NCBI GenBank assembly: GCA_963575745.1
Contig: CAUYUJ010018485.1
Span: forward strand, 1 to 64,000
Origin: Prorocentrum cordatum
Lineage: Eukaryota; Sar; Dinophyceae; Prorocentrales; Prorocentraceae
DNA: 64,000 nucleotides
Direction: 5' to 3'
In this document: piece by piece, positions 9,261 through 21,600 of the stretch
Numbering within the stretch: position 1 is the first letter of the stretch
Layout: every line of letters begins with the position of its first letter
The notes under the pieces: model-generated
The model's input: the letters and a program-made list of their open reading frames with translations, nothing else
What the model was told of the DNA's origin: nothing
The model's database searches: none
Program-made: the position numbers and the translations under genes

Positions 9261-11779
9261 TGCCTTTTACGTACATGCATATACACATCCAAACATCTAT
9301 GACACTACTCGGAGATTCAACTGCACACGTGCCAGCACCGCGGACAACGAAAATGTAGTGTCTTTGGATTTGAGAGCAGGTGTCACGTTGATCCACCCAA
9401 GATGAACACCCAACGTAAGCTGGCTTCAGGATCTCCCTACCACTAGCCCCCCTTGCACACCACAAACTGCAGCCATCGTGCTACCATAAGGGACGCTAAA
9501 CCTGGAACGACGCCATTTTTGGGCCCCCAAACCGAGGTGCACAAGGAGAGCGAGAGAAACAACCATGAACACATCTGATGAACAGCGAGCTCATTCCGAA
9601 CCCGATCTGTTCCTAATCTTAGGGTCTTGACTGTAAGACTCTTTAAGCATAACCCAATTCGGGAACACTTCTGCGGCTTCCACCTCCAATGCCGCGCTGC
9701 AGAATATACAACGGTGCAGCTTCGCCACAAAACAAACGCGATGTGCTTCGACAAGACGTCTTCTGACCATGGCGCAGCTGAAGCCACTCAACTCGGTGGT
9801 GTGACGGCCGCCGTGGAACAGCCGCCACCGCCAAGAAGTCGGCCGCCACCGCCAAGAAGTCGTAGCTTCGTGTGTCGTGTCTTGCGTGACGTGAGCGCGA
9901 ATCTGTGCGACACGCGCGAACCGTCGATGCTCCTCCTTCCAGATGGCGGCGGAACAAGGTGCCCAAAGGTGTCCTGCTGGAGTGTCCAAATAGTCTCCCG
10001 ACAAGGTCCTGACGATTCCAGGTTGTGTTTTGTTGATGTCCTGGTACTGTCCTAATGGTGTCCGAACTTACTTTGGATTTTCCCTTCTGAGGCCCGAATC
10101 TATTCGCGATGCTGTCGCGATTGACTTCGGATGATCTATTGATTGTGCTCCGATTTATATCAGGTTATGTCATGGTGATGTCCCGCTCTATTTTCGAATC
10201 TGTCCAGAAAGTGTCAAGATTAGTGTCAAGGTGGCCCCATGGGCTTGCCACCTTGTCCCGATGGTTTTCCAAGGGCTCTGCGATGATGTGAGGACATCCG
10301 CTTGCGTTCCGAATGCGTGTGCGCTGCACTGGACTAGACCTTGTGCTGAAAGGTGCCGCCAACGTGGCCGTGACCAGAAATTCGTGTGTGGCCGAAGTGG
10401 TGAGTGCTATCGACATGCAATGCCATGCTGCGCCACGTCGTGCCGCGCGGTGCTGCCGGAGGCGATCGGAGCAACTGCATGGCTCGCATTTGGGTGTGGC
10501 CATACATTAAGCTGCGTGCTATCGGTGGGGCCGACTATGACAAACATGCATTGGGCTAGCACGCGCTCTGAAGATCATCGATCCTAGTCCTCGTCGTCGT
10601 TGCTTTCGCCATCCGTGTCGTCGTTCCCTGGGGAAGCCAAAAAATACTGATACCGCTACTCCCCAGACCTCTCCTGGGGTGCGTTCTGACCAGAATCTCG
10701 AAGCAAATCCAGCCGTGGCGACGAGGGCCTCCCAGGTCCTGTCGAGACGTGTGGTTTCGTGCGGCACCGTGATCGTGGTCACGGACAAAAAATATGGCGG
10801 GCGTGAACATGTCTGGGGCCGCTGCGATTCCATGCTGTGCCGTGCCGTGCCATATGCGTTGCGTGGTCATTACCTCGGATCCGAATGCGATCGACGTTGG
10901 CAAATGTAGCCTAATGGGACGGCGTGCTGTGCCGTGTCGTACCTTGCGTAATGCAATATGATGCTGTTTGTGCGAAATGCCATTTCGTGCCTTGTGGTGT
11001 CGTGCGCCGCCGTCTGCAATGCACTTGTAGGCTAATCCATGCCGTGCAACCAGTCTGTCTGCGGTACAAGCAAGCGAATTCGACGTGCTGCGCCATCGAG
11101 CACGAAATCGGCGTGGATGTGAGTCTGTAAATATATACAGAAGTGGTGGCCGGGAAATGTCCCAGAATTGTGACGTGGCAACTCATATATTCAAACAATA
11201 CTCCCCTGGAACTTCTGGTATCGGCGCTTTTCCGTAACCAGCATGCCCTCTGGCATGACAAGCACATCAAACCACAACCCACCTCGCACCCCATGATAAT
11301 AGTGAAAACATGCGAACATATAAAAGCACACCAATTGCTTAAACTTACGTTGTTTCCCACCTACCCTCTAGAGGGGCAAACCAACTTGTATATTGCGAAC
11401 GCCAGAACCACTTCGACGCTTCTATTCGCTATCGTCACAGCTTTGCATCCTTGGGTCACCCTATACTGCCTGGTTCGTCTCAACTGGCATCAGAAGAGAT
11501 ATACCGACCTCCGAATGACGTGCAACACGCTGGCAAGTGAGTGCAAGCGCATAGGCCGCTGCTTTGGGAACAAATCCGCCGACCGCCGCATGCCGAGGGC
11601 TTGAAGGCGTGCGAGATGCTTGGCTGTCCCCCTCTCCTTGGCTCCCACCCTCCCTGGGGTTCCAATGTCCCGTTTGAGGGGAGGTTGGGTGGAGCGACGA
11701 GCTCACCAGTGCACCAGCCGGGGCCTAAGAGCCTTGCCAAACAGCCTGCTGGGGCTTCAAGCCTCCCCCAGTGGCTCTG
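9261..11779. other. Intergenic with degenerate GTGTCC words
   Basis: No recognisable gene. At 9960-10230 the words GGTGTCC, GATGTCC and CTGTCC recur irregularly, and at 9823-9862 a 19-bp unit (CCGCCACCGCCAAGAAGTC) is duplicated. Further on, CATGC/GTGCCGTG-like words recur at 10400-11000. Confidence 0.4.
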
Positions 11780-12290
11780 AGTCGCCGACGATGCCCCCCC
11801 CCAGAGGCCCTATCATTTTGCTATAAGATTGCCCAAGATTGTGCCACGATCTCAAGAGGCAATCAGAGGCTCCAAGATGTCTTCGCGGAGGCCCCCCCGA
11901 GAGCCCAAACATTGTCAGCATCGATTTGGTTTCGTCTGCGTTCCCCCCTTTTGGGCTCAAGATGGCCCCACGATGGGCTCCAGAGACGTCCGAGCGAGCT
12001 TCACAAGCACCCGAGAAATCCCAAGACGGCCCAAGATGGCCTGCAGATAGCCACACGATGGTGCCAGATGCTCCCAACTGGCTTCCAACATGTCGAGCCC
12101 GCCCAACACCCCACCAAGACGGCCCTGATACTCTCAAGTCGGATCCAACAAGCTCCAAAACGGCCCCAAGACTCCCCAAGGCACGCAAAGATAGCCCCAA
12201 GAGACCCCGAAGGTGGCCCACGGCCCGAGGTGGCGTCCACGACCGCTCTGGTTCGCGCGGGGTCGGCTCTGCGGTGGCCCCGGTGCCTCC
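11780..12290. repeat. Degenerate CAAGAnGGCCC word run, plus orientation
   Basis: Variants of CCCAAGA(C/T)GGCCC and GCTCCAAGATG recur about every 12-25 bp without exact periodicity. The same class appears at 16.62, 21.85, 31.8, 33.1 and 43.1 kb, and in reverse complement at 13.1, 15.2 and 49.5 kb. Confidence 0.7.
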
Positions 12291-12759
12291 CTGCGGATAC
12301 CCTGGATGGCGAAACCACTCAAACTGAGAGTGTCGCGAGCTCCCGCCTCAGGTCGGCGGGATGGCGTAAGCCTCTTGGGTGAATTTGACACGTTGGCCGC
12401 TTACATCTTAAACCAACATGCTGCTTCACTGGAGTCAGCGTGCAGAAACCATCCGCCACCACCCGCTGCAACGGAGAGTGCCAAGGCGTCTGGCACTTCT
12501 GCGCGCACTACTCGTTGTTGCACACACTCACGGCCCCAAATCAACTGTCACAATTCTGCCGGCCAATTTTCGCAAGTCTCAACGGTCTTGCGTTTCGGAA
12601 CAAGAACACACATACCATCACGTGCGGTGAGGCATGCCGTGCTCACCATCGCGCCGCGGCGTCCCCGCTGGGCTGGCCCTGAGAGGTCTCGGGCCGATCC
12701 TCCGAGGCCCACGCCTCGCTCGACTCGCATGACAACAGTATCCAAGTGAGTGTTCGATC

Positions 12760-13272
12760 GTGCTTGCGCTGAAGCATTACATTACACTGCGTTGCTGTTG
12801 GGGGGCTTCGGCGTGGTGGGACTCTCGCGCATGCCTCTGCAAGCTGCAGCGGAACATGGCAGACGCCGACCTAGCGACTGGTTCACGCTGGTTGCAGAAC
12901 GCATTGGGCCAGATGGACGCCAAGCCGTCTGAGTGGCCCGATGAAAGGCTCCGAATACGGCTCTGGCGCGGCCCGATATTGCTTCGGGGCGGCCATGAAG
13001 CGGCCCGGGGCCGCTGCACGGCCGGGGGATGTCACGTGGCGGCACCCTCGAAAGTAAACCGGGGCCTCTGGAAGCCAGCTTGCGGCCGTCTTGGGGGCCT
13101 GTGTGCGGCTCTTCGCGCTCCGTTGGGGCTCTGTGGTTTCCGGGCTCGCCCAGGGGCCCTCAAGGGGGCATCGGAAGGACTCTTCCAAAGGGGTCTTGAA
13201 CCGCCTTGGCGGCTTTTTGGGGCCGTCTGGAGGGCTCTCGGGGGCCTCGCGAACCCTCCTTTATGCTTCTAG
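12760..13272 (+). CDS. Unassigned open frame, doubtful
   Basis: A 170-codon plus-strand frame. Its middle part, with DADLATGSRWLQNALGQM, has a protein-like composition, but its last third is built from the CTTGGGGGCC-type degenerate run at 13.07-13.27 kb, and no family is recognised. It could contain a small exon; it could equally be chance. No promoter, splice site or SL supports it. Confidence 0.15.
   Translation: MLALKHYITLRCCWGASAWWDSRACLCKLQRNMADADLATGSRWLQNALGQMDAKPSEWPDERLRIRLWRGPILLRGGHEAARGRCTAGGCHVAAPSKVNRGLWKPACGRLGGLCAALRAPLGLCGFRARPGALKGASEGLFQRGLEPPWRLFGAVWRALGGLANPPLCF
13070..13270. repeat. Degenerate GGGGGCCTCTTGG word run, reverse orientation
   Basis: Words such as GGGGCCCTCAAGGGGGC and TTGGGGCC recur: the reverse complement of the class at 11.8 kb. 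Confidence 0.6.
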
Positions 13273-13459
13273 GGTTGGTCGCGGGGCCGTGTTGATACCA
13301 ATCATGAGGAAGGCAGGCACTTCTACCTTTTAACAAACACCTAAAACGGATATTTACGTTTGTGGGTCCTCGGGGGCTCTGTGCGAAGCTGTCCTGGATC
13401 TTCTTGTCTGCTCTTGGGGCCAGATTGTTTCCCAATGTCCTAACAGCGGAATTTTATCA

Positions 13460-13830
13460 TTCACGTGACGCCTCCGCCTCCTCACTCAACCGCCTCCCTC
13501 GCACAACCATGCACAGCTAAGCTTAGTCAGACTTAGGTTCACTCATGGTCGGCTCAGTAATAGCCATACTTACCCACACTTAGCCACTCATACTTCCGAT
13601 CGCTCTCACTCACACTCACATTTAGATTCACTCATACTCAGGCTCGCTGACAACCAAAACCACTCATATTCAGACTCACTCACTCTCGGACTCACTGACG
13701 GACACACTCATACTCAGGCGTACGCGAACTCATTTTCACTCATACGATGACGACTTAAACTCAGACTACACACGCTCCTATCCACTGGTGCCCAGACCCG
13801 CTCATACTCAGACCTACTCATGCTCAAAGT
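13460..13830. repeat. Degenerate ACTCA-type microsatellite
   Basis: CACTCATACTCAGACTCACT-like words repeat irregularly over about 370 bp. A shorter relative lies at 4680-4800. Confidence 0.7.
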
Positions 13831-13849
13831 CTGGCCCATGCTCTCCTCG

Positions 13850-15040
13850 ACGTAGCACGCGTAGCATTTGGGCACCTAAAGGAGGAGCCGCCAGGGGGTA
13901 TGTCATGTCCCCCTTCGCGCCCAGCATGTGGGGAGGTCTCCAGCGGTTCGCTCGTTTGGCGTCGCCGACTGTTCTCTTTGGAAAGCCTCATGATCACTGC
14001 GCCCAGATTGTAGGGGTATCTCCAGCGGTTCGCTCGTTTGGCGTCGACGACTCCTTTTGCTTGGGAGTTGCATGGTCACCGCAACGTAGAAGGCATAGCA
14101 TTTGGCGCCCCAGGGAGGAGCCGCCAGGGGGGACTTGCCCGTTCGCGCCCAGATTGTGGGGAGGTCCCAGCGGTTCGCTCGTTGGGCGTCGCTGACTCCT
14201 TTCTTTTGTGAGCCTTATGAGCAACGCGATGCAGCTGGCATAACCTGGGGCACCCCAAGGATGAGCCGCCAGGGGGAATATTTCATGTCCCTGTCGGGCC
14301 CAAATTGTGGGGATGTCTCCGGCGGTTCGCGTCGCCGACCCATCACTTTGGAAAAAACCATGATCACCACGATGTAACAAGCCTGGCACTTGGGCGCCCC
14401 AAGGAGGAGCCGTTACGGGGGGACTTGCCCGTTCGCGCCCAGGTCGGATGTCTCCAGCGGCTCGCTCGTATGGCGTCGCCGACTTCTCTCTTTTGCGAGC
14501 CTCATGGGCACCGCGATGCAACAAACATAACAGTGAGGTACCCCAAGGAAGAGCCGTCAGGATGTATTTCATGTCGGGCTCTTCATGTCCCCGTTCGCGC
14601 CCAGACTGTGGGATGTCTCCAGTGGTTCGCTCGTTTGGCGTCGCCGACTCCTCTCTTTTGGAAGATCCCTGATCACCGCGATGTAGCTGGCCTGGCACTT
14701 GGGCGCCCCGAGGAGGAGCCGCCGGGGGGGGGAGGGACACTTGCCCGCTCGCGGCCAAGCGGTGGGATATGTCTCGAACGATGCGCTGGCCGAAGCACCC
14801 CTGGGTCCTCTCCTTTCAGGGCCCATGATGACCGCGATGTAGGAATCGTAGCACTTGGACACCCGAATGGGGGGACCTCCCGCTCGCGCCCAGATGGCGG
14901 GGACGTATCGAGTGCAACGCTGGTTTTGGCACCCCCGACCCCTCTTCTCTCATGGTCCCGAGGTCACCCCGACGTAGCAAGCACAACATCTGGGCACCCC
15001 ACGGTGGAGCCGACAGGGATTGCTCGGTCACCACTGGCTA
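13850..15040. repeat. Degenerate tandem array, about 150-bp unit, about 8 copies
   Basis: Units contain CCCGTTCGCGCCCAGATTGT, GGGGATGTCTCCAGCGGTTC, GCTCGTTTGGCGTCGCCGAC, GGTCACCGCGATGTAGC and GGGCGCCCCAAGGAGGAGCC. The CGCGCCCAG word recurs near 13914, 13998, 14143, 14295, 14431, 14594, 14745 and 14883. Copies diverge towards the right end. Open frames on both strands follow the repeat and are not called. Confidence 0.88.
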
Positions 15041-15550
15041 AGCCTCTCTTACTCAGAACATCGCAGCGGGAAGCGCAAGGACCCTATTCTGATGTGCGCA
15101 TGGGGATCGCCGCGCCGACTTTTTGGTTTTGTCGCGATGAAATCGCGGGCCCGCTGATCTTCTCATCAACCAACTACTGCTATCTTGCTCTCTGCTCTGA
15201 AGTGCTGGTGTGCTGTTGGGACTATCTTGAGAGCCTCCTCCTGGGGCCCTGGTCGCCCTCCGCGGGATCTCCGTAGCGTCGGGGCTCGCCCGGAAGCGCT
15301 CTGCAAGTCGATTGATTTGGGGCCATTCTGGAGCCACCTTGCCTCCTGTGCCGTCTGGGGGGCTCTCGAGGGTATCGAGGACCCTCTCGGAAACCTCCTG
15401 GATGCGATCGGTGGGCCGTGTTCAGACGACAGCTCAACTCATCAAAGCATCCTCATAGCAGGATGCAACTGTTCCCTTGCGGGTCTCGCAAGCTCCAGAG
15501 GTTCGAGTATACTGGGGGTGGGGATTTTCGTTTTGGGGGACTGGGAGTGA
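15041..15550. other. Intergenic; reverse-orientation word run
   Basis: Around 15220-15400 words like GAGAGCCTCCTCCTGGGGCC form a reverse-orientation degenerate run. No gene recognised. Confidence 0.4.
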
Positions 15551-16160
15551 TTGGAATCCCGTGCCCCTGCCGCAATGGCTGGACCTGGGAGACCTGGAAC
15601 ACTGGTGAGGAGACTGTGCTCCTGCCAGGAGTCTCTCTGGACCTGGGGGACCTGGAATGGCGAGAACCCCTGTGCCCCTGCCAGGCTCGGTGGATCTGGG
15701 AGTCCTGGAATGGTGAAGGTCCGAAGCGCCCGCCACGCTCCTCCTCCTCCTCCTCCTCCTTCTCCTCCTTCTCCTCCTCCTCCTTCTCCTCCTCCTCCTC
15801 CTCCTCCTCCTCCTCCTCCTCCTCGACCGATCGTCTCCGATCTCCACCGCCGCGTGAAAATAACAATTCTGTGCCCGCAGTGCTGGGGTGTATGCCTCTG
15901 CATCGCTGTGGCCTGGGGAAGCCTGGAATGGGCAGAACTCCATGCCCCCACCACACTTTGTGGACCCGAGGCCGTTGCGTGGACCCGGGGCGCACCATCC
16001 TCGAGCGGGCCCGCGCGGATCGCGTCTGGGGCGCACCTCTGTCTGGGCCTGGGACGCACCACCCTCGAGCGGCCTGGCAGAGAGAGCACCTGGAACGGTC
16101 CGGGGCGCACCCCTGCCTGGGCCTGGGGCGCACCACCCGCGAGAGCTACCGGCTTGAAAC
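15551..16160. repeat. Short tandem repeats around a (TCC)n tract
   Basis: About three copies of a 60-70 bp unit (GTGCCCCTGCCAGG...CTGGACCTGGGAGACCTGGA) at 15558-15715, a (TCC)n tract at 15738-15823, then three or four copies of a unit near 80 bp (GGGGCGCACCACCCTCGAGC) at 15965-16148. Opposite frames of more than 220 codons run through all of it and are repeat artefacts. Confidence 0.75.
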
Positions 16161-17134
16161 ATCTGCCTGTCCTTGTGTTCGGCATCACCCTACCTCGGTG
16201 CCGATCTCAAGGGTTCCCTCAGTCTCTGAAGGCACATCCCTAAGGCTGCCATCGCCCTTGGGCTTGCCAACCTTGGAGATGAGGGCCAGTTCGAGGCTGG
16301 TGCGACAGGGCGCACACAGAACGCACTTGCAACAGTCTGCGGCGCGCCTCTTTCCGGGCCGGCAGCGTACCGTCCTCGAGGGAGCGCGCCGCGCCGGCAT
16401 CGCAGGCACAGCGCCCGCGACAGGAGGCAGGCGGCTCCCCAGAGAGCGACTCCAGGGGGCCTTTTCTGACCTCTGCTATCGGCGGGGAGGCGTAAAGGTG
16501 GGGTTTGGCGGCGCGCAAAGGGGGGTTTATGGGGGAAGGGGGGGGGAACTTCTTAGGAAGAGACTGCTTTGTAAAAGGCGCCGGCCTTACATCTAGAAAG
16601 AAGGTCCGCACCTTCTAAGAAGCAGGGGTGCTTCTAAGAAGCCTTCCCCCCAGGCCCCCAAGAGGCTTCCAAGAGGCCCCCAAATTCCTCTCCAGGGGCC
16701 CCCGAGAGCCGTCCGAAGAGATCCCAAGAGGCCCAATAAGCATCCTTGAGGACTCTTGCCCACGTCAGCGTTGTCGTCGCCGCCGCCGTTGTCGTCGTCG
16801 TCTCCCTTCAGGGACATATGCACGCGTACACGAAAATCAAAACAAACAGAAGTCAACATTTCCGAACGAACTTCATGTTTTGAACATTGATGCGCTGAAG
16901 CTGCGGAACACATGATTTTTAATGCACCACTTCAATAATCCAGACCTTCTGATTACGTTCCTTCTCAGATTGTCCAAAAATCTTCGGAGCCTCGGATTGT
17001 GATCCGCCAGTTTCCAAATCTTGGAATGTTCCAGTCCTCAGGGGTTTTAACATGCGGATCTTCGGATCGGGATTTTCAAATCGTCGGCTCGCCAGACCCC
17101 TAGAACTTCGGACCATGGGACCTGCATCTTGGCT
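16161..17134. other. Intergenic with short word runs
   Basis: A plus-orientation CCAAGAGGCCCC run at 16630-16745 and GATCTTCGGA-type words at 16960-17090. No gene recognised. Confidence 0.4.
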
Positions 17135-17148
17135 GGTGTATCTCTAGG

Positions 17149-17299
17149 CGAGCGCGTTCCGCTACTCGCAAAGTAACTACTCGCAAATGGCCTGGCTCCG
17201 CCGCGGGGGATCTACGAGAACTCTCATCCAAACGAACATATGTTTTTGTTTTTTCGTACGTTTGCGAGTAGGCACTTTGCGAGTAGTGGAGCGCGCTCG
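17149..17299. mobile_element. MITE-like element with 39-bp terminal inverted repeats
   Basis: The left arm 17149-17187 begins CGAGCGCGTTCCGCTACTCG; the right arm 17261-17299 ends AGTAGTGGAGCGCGCTCG. They are reverse complements over 39 bp with about four mismatches, around a 73-bp centre. The flanks GGTGTATCTC (17135-17144) and GGTGAATCTC (17299-17308) match at 9 of 10 positions, a possible target-site duplication, although 4 bp separate the left copy from the arm and the right copy overlaps the arm by one base. No internal coding, so non-autonomous. Confidence 0.65.
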
Positions 17300-17308
17300 G
17301 TGAATCTC

Positions 17309-19477
17309 ACTCACCTGCCCGCTCCGACCCCCCGGCTATAATGTTAATGTTCAGCCCGATCGGTCTGCCGGGGAAGAGCCCTGCCCAACCTTGACCCGCC
17401 AAGGAAAGTCCCACCCGCCTGGCACGCCCGTCAAAACCTGGCCCTGCCCGACGCTTCAACTTTCATGTCCCGCCCGCCCGACCGGCCTCCACACCCTCGT
17501 CCACCTTCCGAAATCGCTGTGGAAGAATCTCTCACCGAAACGTCGCACGCCGGCACCAAACAACAGACCGCCTATGATCCAACGATGGTGTCCGTCTACT
17601 CGTCACTTTCGCCCACCACGCCGAAATGGAGGATCTTGAATTATGCATGTCGGACTAGAAACATGTACATTCGCGACCGTATGCGCTCAAACATGGGAAT
17701 GCATGCACGCATGGCTAAATACATACACGTACGTACTGAACAACGTCTGCATGTGCATGTCACTCGTAACCAGCGTCTGCATGTGTTTGTGTATACAAGT
17801 ACGTGTACGTCTCCGTAGACGCATGGCGGTTATATCGCAGAAGCAAATGACGAATACTGTGCCTGTTGTTCACATTTGCATCTCCAAGAGCGGTGGCGGA
17901 TAGACGCGATAGCGCAACTTGATACATAATGGCTACAGGTGTGATCGAGAAGGGCAGCCTGCGTACAAGCTGGAAGCAAGGAGTGAAGGAATAGTGAGGA
18001 ACGTAGGCTAGCTCGAGATATGGAATGACACAAATAGATACTCTTCACATGCAACAACGACTTGTTCGACCAACGATCGGCTAACGGGAACATTGAGATG
18101 GAATCCCATAGGCGTGGTGTCATCTCAAGTGCTTCAATGCCATCACGTGTATCGCTTCATCTCATGCATCGGCTCCTGCCTCACAGACGGTTTCATATCT
18201 CGGGCTTCACTTGCAATCATATTCAATGTTTTACTGCAATGTTGCACCACATATGCTTCCTACTTTGTAACAGATCTACTTTTTTATTCCTCATCACGTA
18301 CCGTCTCATACATTCACAATCTGATTTTGCAACTTGTGCCGAACACATGCTGGTACAATAATTGACATCAACCACAATTTCTTCTTTCGCACTCAACTTA
18401 TCACGTGCCTCGAACCTTATCCCTCGTTTCCAAGAACCACGTGGTTCGTCCCCTTTTGTCTTGCATGCGTATCCACCTCTTGTTTCGCATCGTCTTTTTG
18501 CAATATGCATGAATCAACGCTTCACACCATGATCCACATCACATCTGACTGCAAATACCGTTCTACATCATTGTTGAACTTGCGTCGCACTTTCGTGTGG
18601 ACACCGTCGAGATACCACGGGTCGCCAGAAGGAAACCACCAAGACCCCACTCCTTTAACCCTAGGGAAGCTGACATATTATGATGAGAAATCGGAGCATT
18701 TTGACCAACAGCGGCAACACACTTTGCATCGTCATTTATATCAGCTGGACATACGTTCGTGCTCGCCCAGGCATCACAACACACTTCATCCAACATCGCG
18801 TGCAACCTGCGTTGCGCGGTGCACGGCCACGATACAATACCTCCTAATTACTTCGCAGGGGATGCGCGTTTGGACTCGGATGTGTTGAAGTACGCCACTC
18901 ACTGCCAGCAACTGGCTTCTGCTGAGCGGAGCATGTCGATTCTACAACTTTCTCGAAAGATTCGGTCGGCCGATCCCCGCACCTTCTTCGAACATCCCAG
19001 CAACAATTCACAACGCGAGGGCATGCAGGATGCGACGGAGCAATATAGAGCAGGAGCGAGCAGAGTGGCATCCAGGGCGTCTAGGGTATCGAAAAAAACA
19101 CTCCCTGTCATCAACCTCAATGCCTCACTGTTTTGACACCTTGGGGGCCAGACAGCATCGCACCGTGATGCCGGAGGACGTGCAAAACTTCTGCTGCAGC
19201 TTCCTCCCGCCACTTGTTCGTCATCCGCTCTACGCTTTCTCGCTGCTCGCGAGAACCTTTTTAATGGAGCTAAGGTAAATGCATTGGATCCCTGCGGCCG
19301 CAGGGCTGTGACCCTGAAGGGCAGGTCACACAACATATCAACATGTAGACACGTGGACGCATCAACCAGACATCACCCGACGAACGCCGGATCTGTGAGG
19401 GCTCTCTCCCCGAGATGACCCCGATGTGAGAGACATTGATCGCCCAAGCAAGAATCGCATTGAGGACCTCTGACACA
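17309..19477. other. Unique lower-GC stretch, no gene recognised
   Basis: About 2.1 kb of near-balanced composition with little repeat. Frames of up to 184 codons (18334-18888 plus) overlap others and show no domain. Could hold introns or small exons I cannot recognise. Confidence 0.4.
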
Positions 19478-19555
19478 TCCTCCTCCTCCTCCTCCTCCTC
19501 CTCCTCCTCCTCCCCCTCCTCCTCCTCCTCCTCCTCCTCTTCCTCCTCCTCCTCC
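19478..19555. repeat. (TCC)n microsatellite
   Basis: About 78 bp of TCC with rare CCC/TTC interruptions. Confidence 0.95.
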
Positions 19556-21355
19556 ATACACTACCGTGCCTTTAGGCACGAAGACGAGTGACCTCATGTG
19601 CCTTCACGCTCTTTGAGTCGAGAATTGCCAGAGTGAAGGGGCCGAGCGCCCTTCCAGTCCCTAGGTGCGTGCCTGAGATGGGGTTCCGCTAAGCGGATTC
19701 TTGTTGCTGTTTATTGTTGTTGTTGTCCCACCCGCGGCCCACCCGCGACCCACTTGCGAACCGCCCCGCAGACCGCCCCGCAAACCCACTTACATTGCCC
19801 GGACATAGAGGAAGGCCTGCGGCGGGCTCGTTTGCAACATCTCGGAAGGTCAGAGCCTGCGGCGGGCTTTTGCCCGCTTCCTTACGAACCTCGCAAACTG
19901 CTGACCTCCCCTCCTCACGCTTGCCCGCAACTATGGGGCTAGGGCAAATGCTCTTCGAAAAAGATCAGAAGGGGGCGAGGGGGAGTCAGGGCGGGGGAAG
20001 GGGGGCGACGATCGACGAAACGAAAACAAGCGGCTGCGAGCGCTGGCACATAGCTGTGCAAGAGGATCACCTCTTGGCCCAAGGAAGCTCCTATTTCCCC
20101 CCCCCCACGACTCGCACCTGTGCTCACCATGGCTGCCTGTCCTCTGACTGCGCCACGGGCTCGCTGGGGTGCCCTGTAACGCTCGTCTCAAAAAAACAAC
20201 CCAGCTGTGAAACATAGCGCTAGGAGGACATGGACGCAGATACAGATGCGCATGCAGACGCATGCGCGCACTCACACATATGCGGACGTAAGGTCGAAGG
20301 AGGCAACATAAAAGACAGGGAAGAGAGAGAGAGAGAGAGAGGCGGAGAAAAAGACGATGAAGCATAATAAAACATATGCAGGCTGCCAATTTGGTAACGT
20401 GCAAGTTGGACGTCGGGGGTCTCCCATATTGGCGTAGCCCCCTTGGGCTACAACGGTGATGGCACACACCATGCCTTTTGGAACGGTGTCTGGGCCAACT
20501 ACACTTGACCCACTGCTATGTTTTCATACATTGCCGAAGTTCTGCTTCCTTTCCCATGCTCCTCCGATTCGAACAACCACTGGTGGTGGGCCTCGAAATC
20601 GAAGTGTGGTCGCGCGAATCCGCAACGCAGATGCCACTAAGCTGATGACCCTGCAGGCGTGCTCCCAAGTCGCTTCTTTTGGCCTTGTCCGACGAAGCCC
20701 CGACTCTGAGTTTGAGCATCTTACTGGCGTGGAAATTCGCATTGCTGCAGCAACTCCCTATCGCCTACGAGCGGGAACAGAAGTTGGATGCCAGTGTCGG
20801 ACGTTCATTCGTGCACCACTTCCACCCTGCTGAAAATACGATTCAGAACATCGCCCAGCACACGGTAAATGCAGATGGGCCAGGAACAATGATGATACCT
20901 GTTCCCCTCGGGAGGGGAACAAGGTCGGATTTGCTGATCCATTGTGCAAAATGCAGCAACCGCTCCTGTACCGTGTATGGGTACGTGCCCAATTCGTTAA
21001 CATTTCGCCGACTAGAGGAAGAGGCCACCAACGTCCAGCTCGATCTGAGGTCAATTTCGCAACTCGAAACCATATGATCACGCTAGCCAGCGGTGCTGGG
21101 GCATTCAATTCATCACCTTATTTAGGGGCCCAAGTTGTTCGTACTGTATTGAGCAACTGCTGTCTGTAATGGCGGAGTCCCCGGCAAGATGACCCATTGT
21201 TCCCTACCTAGGCTCTGCCTAGAAGGGTTCTTACCCTGTGTGCTTAAAAGGCCGGGTAACGGCAACCGCCCCGGGCGGTTCCCCCGGCATCCGCCCCGCG
21301 GTTCCCCCAGTTACGTCCCCTTAGCTTGGCGTTGCTTATCTCATCTTAGCTTAGC
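19556..21355. other. Mostly unique sequence, no gene recognised
   Basis: A plus-strand frame 20679-21077 (132 codons) is the most protein-like (words such as HHFHPAENTIQNIAQH and IHCAKCSNRSC) but matches no family I know and overlaps other frames. A short GA run lies at 20324-20342. Treat any coding here as unproven. Confidence 0.35.
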
Positions 21356-21600
21356 TGAGCTTTAGCATAGCAGAGCACAGCATAGCATAGCGCAGCATAT
21401 CATAGCATAACCCAGCATAGCATAGCATAGCATAGCATAGGATAGCGCAGCACAGCACAGCACAGCGCAGCAGAGCAGAGCAGAGCAGAGCAGAGCAGAG
21501 CAGAGCAGAGCATAACGCATCATTGCATGCCATAGCATAGCATAGGATAGCATAGCATAGCGCAGCATAGCATGGCATGGCATGGCATGGCATAGCAACT
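21356..21600. repeat. CATAG/CAGAG pentanucleotide satellite
   Basis: About 245 bp of 5-bp units: GCATA at both ends, GCAGA in the centre (21455-21510), with occasional CATGG units. The switch of unit type in the middle suggests local expansion of a variant. Confidence 0.9.
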
